Translations under genes and position numbers: made by a program
Shown here: piece by piece, positions 14,743-19,024 of the stretch
Numbering within the stretch: the first letter of the stretch is position 1
Layout of the letters: each line of letters opens with the position of its first letter
Notes under the pieces: generated by a model
Databases searched by the model: none
Seen by the model: only the letters and a program-made list of their open reading frames with translations
What the model was told of the DNA's origin: nothing
Assembly (NCBI GenBank): GCA_900547275.1
Contig: URGA01000035.1
Coordinates: forward strand, 1-19,024
DNA: 19,024 bases
Direction of reading: 5' to 3'
From: an uncultured Oscillospiraceae bacterium
GTDB lineage: Bacteria; Bacillota; Clostridia; Oscillospirales; Acutalibacteraceae

Positions 14743-15867
14743 ATGAACGGAAAATCTGTACTCGGCATGATTTTTGCCAACATTCACGAAGAGGCGCTTG
14801 ATTCACTTACTGCAAAACGAACAATGGGCTCCGTTCCGTTCTGTTCTAGATACCGCCTTATTGACTTCCCGCTGTCCAACATGGTTGAAAGCGGAATAAC
14901 AAAAATCGGCGTAGTTACAAACGCTAACTTCCGCTCCCTTATGGACCATGTAGGAACAGGTAAGCCATGGGATCTCAGCCGAAAGAACGACGGACTTTAT
15001 CTTCTTCCGCCGTTTTCAGTCAATTCCGTTTCCATGTGGGGCAACAGAATTGACGCTATTTACGGAAATATGCATTTCCTTGAACAGTCAAACCAGACTT
15101 ATGTGCTTATGTGCGACTGCAACCAGGTTCTCAGCATGGATTGCACAAAGCTGTTTGACGCCCACGAAAACAGCGGAGCAGACATTACCGTTGTGGGCGT
15201 ACACGGAAAGAAACCAAGTAACGTTGGCTCCGTGCTGGTATTCGACAAGGTGGACGACGACGGCAGAATTACTGATATGACACTCAGCCCCTGCCCCGAC
15301 GGCGAAGTATTTTACAGCTGCAACGTTGTACTGATGAAAAAAGCTTTGTTTGAAAGCCTTGTATCAACAGCGCATTCAAAGAACGAGATCTCTTTCCAGC
15401 GCAACGTACTTCTTGCAAATGTCAATAACCTCAAGATCCATGTTTTCGACGCCACCGACTGGTTTATCGGAACAATAGACTCAATGCAGAGTTATTACGA
15501 CATTTCAATGAGCGTGCTGAAGAAAGAAAACAGGCGCAAACTGTTTGACCCGGACCGTCCTATTTCCACAAAGGAACGCGACGATATGCCGTCGCTTTAC
15601 GGTCCAGACTCCTCCTCAAAGAATTCTCTCGTTGCAGACGGCTGTATAATTGACGGCAGCATCGAAAACTGCATTATATTCAAAGGCGTAAAAATCGGCA
15701 AGGGAGCAGTTGTTAAGGATTCAATCCTTATGCAGGACACCGTTATCGGTGAAAACTCAAAAGTCAACTGCATCATAGCCGACAAGGAGGTTAATATTAA
15801 AAACGGCGTTGAGCTCAGCGGCGCCCCGAACTTCCCTGTTTACCTGAGCAAGAAAACAAGAATTTAA
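14743..15867 (+). CDS. glgD: GlgD, non-catalytic paralogue subunit of ADP-glucose pyrophosphorylase
   Basis: GlgD is a GlgC homologue found in Firmicutes that partners GlgC; in studied relatives it has little or no activity alone and raises the activity of GlgC. The protein keeps YRLIDFPLSNMVESGI, the MDHVGTGKPWDL region and the beta-helix end (VKIGKGAVVKDSILMQDTV), but where GlgC has GGxGxRL it has ANIHEEALDSLTAKR, so the nucleotide loop is lost. LMCDCNQVLSMD replaces the SGDH motif. Two in-phase ATGs exist. AGGAGGT touches the one at 14737 and sits six bases before the one at 14743, so I take the latter (374 residues). The earlier start would overlap the glgC stop by four bases. glgA follows after 17 bases. 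Confidence 0.95.
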   Translation: MNGKSVLGMIFANIHEEALDSLTAKRTMGSVPFCSRYRLIDFPLSNMVESGITKIGVVTNANFRSLMDHVGTGKPWDLSRKNDGLYLLPPFSVNSVSMWGNRIDAIYGNMHFLEQSNQTYVLMCDCNQVLSMDCTKLFDAHENSGADITVVGVHGKKPSNVGSVLVFDKVDDDGRITDMTLSPCPDGEVFYSCNVVLMKKALFESLVSTAHSKNEISFQRNVLLANVNNLKIHVFDATDWFIGTIDSMQSYYDISMSVLKKENRRKLFDPDRPISTKERDDMPSLYGPDSSSKNSLVADGCIIDGSIENCIIFKGVKIGKGAVVKDSILMQDTVIGENSKVNCIIADKEVNIKNGVELSGAPNFPVYLSKKTRI

Positions 15868-15884
15868 CAGGAGGAGAAAACAGC

Positions 15885-17309
15885 ATGAAAGTTCTTTATG
15901 TGGCATCAGAAGCGCTTCCGTATATGGCGTCGGGCGGTCTCGGCGATGTGGCAGGTTCCCTGCCCGTTGCTCTTCGCCAGCGTCTTATCGGTTGCCGTGT
16001 TGTAATGCCTCTTTACGATAATATTCCTCAGGAATATAAAGACCAGATGAAGTTCATAACTTCAATCTCAGTTCCGGTATCATGGCGCCGCCAATACTGC
16101 GGAATTTTTGAAGCTAAGCACAACGGCGTTATCTACTATTTCCTTGACAACCAGTATTACTTTAAGCGCGACGGAATTTACGGTCATTATGACGACGCTG
16201 AGCGTTTCGCTTTCTTTGCCCGCGCGGCGATTGAAATTATTCCGGCAATTGACTGGAAGCCTGACATTATCCACTGCAATGACTGGCAGTGCGCGCTCAC
16301 TCCGCTTTATTACAGCTGCTATTACGCCACCAGACCGGGATTTGAAAACATTAAAACAGTTTTCACAATCCACAATATTCAGTATCAGGGCAAATACGGC
16401 GTAGAGCTTCTCAACGATGTTTTGGGAATTGCTCCGGAATATAACAATCTTATTCTTTATGACGGTCTCGTTAACTTTATGAAAGCAGGCATTGAATGTT
16501 CAAACAAAGTTACCACCGTTTCACCTACATACGCAAGAGAAATTCTGGACCCGTGGTACAGTTACGGCCTTGACCCGATACTTAATCAGCGAAGCTGGAA
16601 ACTCTGCGGTATTCTCAACGGTATTGACACCGAGCTTTACAATCCGGAAACTGACAACATGATTTGGAAAAATTACAGTTCAGAGGATTTCTCCGGAAAA
16701 GCAAAGAACAAAGAAGAACTTCAGAAGGCGATGGGACTTGCAGTCCGCCCGGACGTTCCCCTTATCGGAATTGTAAGCCGACTTGTAGGCCACAAGGGCG
16801 TAGACCTTATGCGGGAAGTGCTTGAAAAGAGCCTTTGGGAGCGCGATATTCAGTATGTCGTTCTCGGCAGCGGCGAATGGCAGTATGAAAGTTTCTTCCG
16901 TGAACTTCATGATAAATATCCTGACAAGGTCGGTCTTACACTGGGCTTTGTACCTGATCTTGCCCACAAGATTTACGCAGGCGCAGACCTGTTCCTGATG
17001 CCCAGCAAGAGCGAGCCTTGCGGCCTTTCCCAGATGGTTGCTCTGCGCTACGGAACTGTTCCCATTGTCCGCGAGACCGGCGGTCTTAAAGACTCTATTA
17101 CCGACTCCGGCGACGGCGAAGGCAACGGCTTCACCTTTAAATCATACGATGCGTACGATATGCTTGGCGCTATTTACAGAGGCGTTGAGGTATACAACCA
17201 TCCGAACGACTGGAAGGTGCTTGTTAAACGTGCCCTTGACTGCGACATGAGCTGGGGCAAATCGGCTAACGAATATATTCGTATGTACAAATCACTTTTG
17301 AAAGACTGA
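15885..17309 (+). CDS. glgA: Glycogen synthase GlgA (GT5, ADP-glucose dependent)
   Basis: GlgA adds glucose from ADP-glucose to the non-reducing end of glycogen. The 474-residue protein is a GT-B fold GT5 enzyme. Its N-terminal domain opens with MKVLYVASEALPYMASGGLG and contains HCNDWQCALTP and TIHNIQYQG; the C-terminal domain has ILNGIDTELYNP, GIVSRLVGHKG and PSKSEPCGLSQMVALRYG followed by RETGGLKDSI. The conserved Glu of SEPCGL and the second TGGL loop are intact. The first KxGGL motif reads ASGGL, so the usual Lys15 is Ala. GGAGGAGAAAACAGC lies before the ATG. It is the last gene of the glg operon and is followed by an intrinsic terminator. Confidence 0.97.
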   Translation: MKVLYVASEALPYMASGGLGDVAGSLPVALRQRLIGCRVVMPLYDNIPQEYKDQMKFITSISVPVSWRRQYCGIFEAKHNGVIYYFLDNQYYFKRDGIYGHYDDAERFAFFARAAIEIIPAIDWKPDIIHCNDWQCALTPLYYSCYYATRPGFENIKTVFTIHNIQYQGKYGVELLNDVLGIAPEYNNLILYDGLVNFMKAGIECSNKVTTVSPTYAREILDPWYSYGLDPILNQRSWKLCGILNGIDTELYNPETDNMIWKNYSSEDFSGKAKNKEELQKAMGLAVRPDVPLIGIVSRLVGHKGVDLMREVLEKSLWERDIQYVVLGSGEWQYESFFRELHDKYPDKVGLTLGFVPDLAHKIYAGADLFLMPSKSEPCGLSQMVALRYGTVPIVRETGGLKDSITDSGDGEGNGFTFKSYDAYDMLGAIYRGVEVYNHPNDWKVLVKRALDCDMSWGKSANEYIRMYKSLLKD

Positions 17310-17323
17310 TTTCAAAACATAAC

Positions 17324-17354
17324 AAAAAGCGACTGAAATATCAGTCGCTTTTTT
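17324..17354. terminator. Bidirectional intrinsic terminator between glgA and the facing corA-like gene
   Basis: AGCGACTGA (17328-17336) and TCAGTCGCT (17341-17349) form a perfect stem with loop AATA. The stem is flanked by an A run on the left and a T run on the right, so it works on both strands. It sits 15 bases after the glgA stop and nine bases past the stop of the facing gene. Confidence 0.92.
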
Positions 17355-17362
17355 CTTTTATA

Positions 17363-18298
17363 TTACATCCATTTTTTACGTTTTACGGTAATTATCAAAG
17401 CAGAAACAACTACCACGGATAAAAGAATAACGTAAATATAACCGTATTTCCAGTCAAATTCAGGCATGGACTTAAAATTCATTCCATACCAGCCCACAAT
17501 TACCGTAAGGGGGAAAAATATTGCGGTAAGAACAGTGAAAATCTTCATCGTTTCGTTGAGCTTCAGATCAAGATAAGCCTGATACGCGTCTCTCAGGTGG
17601 ACTATACTGTCTCGCAGAGTATCAACATTTTCACGCAGGCGCACAGCCTTGTCGGTAAATATCTTGAAATATCGAAGATCCTCGGAATCGAAAATTTCGT
17701 TTTCATTTTCCTCCAGAGCCTCTCCTATATCAATAAGCTGTTCGTAGTAGTTGCGAAGCATGAGAAGTTCTTTCTTTTTATGAAGAAGCTCCATATTGAA
17801 ATCCTTGCCCGCTCTGTCACGAAGAACGCATTCCTCCATGCGGTTGATCTCAAATTCAGCGTCTTCCAGCGCTTTGTTATCGCCGAAGATTAGACTTTCA
17901 AGAAATGCGTAAATAATTTTTTCAAGGGTTATCCCCTGAACGGAAAATCTGTTGAGTGAATCCAAAAATCGATTTCTTGTGGAGCAGTCAGAATCAGAAA
18001 TATCTACAAGCACCAGCAGATTTTTCTTAACGTAAAACGCCATACAGTCGCAGGGCGCCTTCATATTATTCGCCTCGGTTATTTTAAGCGTGCCGAAGCT
18101 GTAGTCGTCGTAAACCTCTATATTTGAGCGAAAATACCTGTTTTCTTCATGGCACTGCTGAACTGTTGAAGCGGCAAAGCCAAACTCCTCATAAATATTT
18201 TCAAGTTCATCAAGAGTTATATATCCTGCCGTTACAAGGCTTGGATTTATGTCTTTTCGCTCAACAGTAGTAAGTTCATCATCATATTGAAAAAACAC
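17363..18298 (-). CDS. corA: CorA-family divalent cation (Mg2+/Co2+) transporter
   Basis: The 311-residue protein has a large acidic, helical cytoplasmic N-terminal part (including a long helix at about 140-248 with EINRMEECVLRD and LRDSIVHLRDAYQAYLDLKLNE) and two C-terminal membrane segments (about 252-271 and 286-304). The signature YGMN is at 271-274 at the end of the first segment, the selectivity motif of the CorA pentamer. A basic tail (KRKKWM) follows. Mg2+ uptake is the usual role; Co2+, Ni2+ or Zn2+ specificity cannot be excluded by sequence. The start is a GTG with GAGGG six or seven bases upstream. It follows the glycosylase gene by 26 bases on the same strand and is likely cotranscribed. 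Confidence 0.9.
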   Translation of the reverse strand: MFFQYDDELTTVERKDINPSLVTAGYITLDELENIYEEFGFAASTVQQCHEENRYFRSNIEVYDDYSFGTLKITEANNMKAPCDCMAFYVKKNLLVLVDISDSDCSTRNRFLDSLNRFSVQGITLEKIIYAFLESLIFGDNKALEDAEFEINRMEECVLRDRAGKDFNMELLHKKKELLMLRNYYEQLIDIGEALEENENEIFDSEDLRYFKIFTDKAVRLRENVDTLRDSIVHLRDAYQAYLDLKLNETMKIFTVLTAIFFPLTVIVGWYGMNFKSMPEFDWKYGYIYVILLSVVVVSALIITVKRKKWM

Positions 18299-18324
18299 CG
18301 ATTTCCCTCCGTTTCAGCCATATT

Positions 18325-18804
18325 TTATATGCTCAGCAGCCGCTTCCATTCATTTTGAAGCCTATCAAGGCTCCATGAAGCATTTGCCGGGCTAGTAGAC
18401 GGCAGACAAACTGCAGTAATGCCGAGTTCTTTTTCAAGATATTTGTCATAAAGCGATTTTGCCTTTTTGCCGTTTACATAAATTTTCTGCACATTTGACG
18501 AATTTATAACTCTTTTAACGTCATTGGGAACTACATTTTTAATGGAACTGTCAGACGAACCTGTAATATCACAACTGGCAATAACGTCCCAAAGTGCAAC
18601 GTTGTTCCTAAGGATCATACTGCGCTTTTCTTCTTCGGTACGGGGAACTTCTTCACCAAAAACAGAAGCCGTAACTTTCCAAAATCTGTTCTGTGGATGA
18701 CCGTAATAAAAGCCGCATTCTCTTGATTTTACTGACGGAAAAGAGCCTAAAATAAGTATTTTTGCATTTTCGTCAAACAGCGGCGGTATAGGATGCTCAA
18801 TCAA
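18325..18804 (-). CDS. DNA-deoxyinosine (hypoxanthine) glycosylase, UDG superfamily family 6
   Basis: The protein belongs to the uracil-DNA glycosylase superfamily in the group that removes deaminated adenine (hypoxanthine) from DNA for base excision repair. It shows ILILGSFPSVKSRE, then FYYGHPQNRFWK, whose Asn (residue 39 with the start used here) is the expected catalytic residue, ALWDVIASCDITGSSDSSI, VNGKKAKSLY and CLPSTSPANASWS near the C-terminus. The start is judged to be the TTG at 18802-18804, because GGAGG lies eight bases upstream and MIEHPIPPLFDE is a normal beginning; a TTG at 18825 gives seven more residues but lies upstream of that ribosome binding site. Length is 159-160 residues, normal for the family. 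It lies 33 bases after a probable phosphoesterase and before corA. Confidence 0.85.
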   Translation of the reverse strand: MIEHPIPPLFDENAKILILGSFPSVKSRECGFYYGHPQNRFWKVTASVFGEEVPRTEEEKRSMILRNNVALWDVIASCDITGSSDSSIKNVVPNDVKRVINSSNVQKIYVNGKKAKSLYDKYLEKELGITAVCLPSTSPANASWSLDRLQNEWKRLLSI

Positions 18805-18837
18805 AATCAGCACCTCCGATATCAAATTTGTTGATAT

Positions 18838-19024
18838 TTATTCTCTTACCCCGTAAAAGAACATTTTTATTTCTTTTGCCGCTGGGAAATTAATTCTGTT
18901 TATTTCATCAATAACTTTTGATACGTCATACTCAATATCAACGCTTCTAACCGATACGTCAGAACCCTCTATTTCAAGAATTCCCGCTCTGGCAACGTTT
19001 CTTTCAGCGGCAGGACAGCCTAAC
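18838..19024 (-). CDS. Probable calcineurin-like metallophosphoesterase, C-terminal end only
   Basis: An open frame enters from the right edge and ends at the TAA at 18838-18840, giving 62 residues that begin LGCPAAERNVARAG. The pattern of a GCPAxE-type turn, GILEIEG, a SVRSVDIEYDVSKVIDEINR stretch and a final FFYGVRE resembles the C-terminal end of small bacterial calcineurin-like phosphoesterases (YfcE/MJ0936-like), where such a segment follows the GH motif that binds metal. The metal-binding motifs themselves lie outside the window, so the call is tentative. The coding nature is well supported by the uninterrupted frame and the ribosome binding site of the next gene just after its stop. 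Confidence 0.6.
   Translation of the reverse strand, partial: LGCPAAERNVARAGILEIEGSDVSVRSVDIEYDVSKVIDEINRINFPAAKEIKMFFYGVRE

Overview
The window looks like a chromosomal segment of a Gram-positive, spore-lineage Clostridia member, probably of the Oscillospiraceae/Ruminococcaceae type. The evidence is a yqfC-yqfD pair with a YlbJ-like gene, the GlgC+GlgD pair typical of Firmicutes glycogen operons, DapL-type lysine/diaminopimelate synthesis, an ANTAR regulator, strong AGGAGG-type ribosome binding sites and a middling GC content. The lineage call is inference from gene content. I see no tRNA, rRNA, CRISPR, insertion sequence, phage gene or attachment site.

Layout: (1) 1-3950, minus strand: a hexuronate operon read uxuA, SDR-type uxuB, uxaC, then a PfkB kinase (likely kdgK) cut by the left edge. 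A sigma-A promoter with an adjacent palindrome precedes uxuA, and a 193-base gap rich in stem-loops lies between uxuB and uxaC. (2) 4123-6445: sporulation-linked genes, yqfC-yqfD on minus and a YlbJ-like membrane protein on plus. They diverge from a 44-base control region with two-fold symmetry. (3) 6481-11351, minus strand: an apparent operon read ANTAR regulator, dapF, dapL, purC, purB, closed by a strong intrinsic terminator. (4) 11352-11639: a 288-base divergent control region. (5) 11640-17309, plus strand: a glycogen synthesis operon glgB-glgC-glgD-glgA. (6) 17324-19024: a terminator shared by glgA and the facing operon, then on minus a CorA-type transporter, a family-6 DNA glycosylase (hypoxanthine/deoxyinosine type) and the C-terminal end of a probable metallophosphoesterase cut by the right edge.

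How the genes work together: UxaC isomerises glucuronate/galacturonate, UxuB reduces fructuronate to mannonate, UxuA dehydrates mannonate to 2-keto-3-deoxygluconate, and the kinase phosphorylates that product for the KDPG aldolase step, whose gene is not in the window. GlgC makes ADP-glucose (GlgD being its non-catalytic paralogue), GlgA polymerises it and GlgB branches the chain. DapL and DapF together make meso-diaminopimelate for peptidoglycan and lysine. PurC and PurB catalyse consecutive steps of IMP synthesis, and PurB also acts on adenylosuccinate.

Most of the window is ordinary core metabolism and I do not see a clearly new multi-gene system. The best leads are a YqfD that seems to lack an internal domain, an ANTAR protein whose receiver has lost all its phosphorylation residues, the symmetric yqfC/ylbJ control region, the structured uxuB-uxaC spacer, and paired 42-base-spaced repeats upstream of glgB. 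No stretch longer than about 300 bases lacks a gene; the longest gap is 11352-11639.
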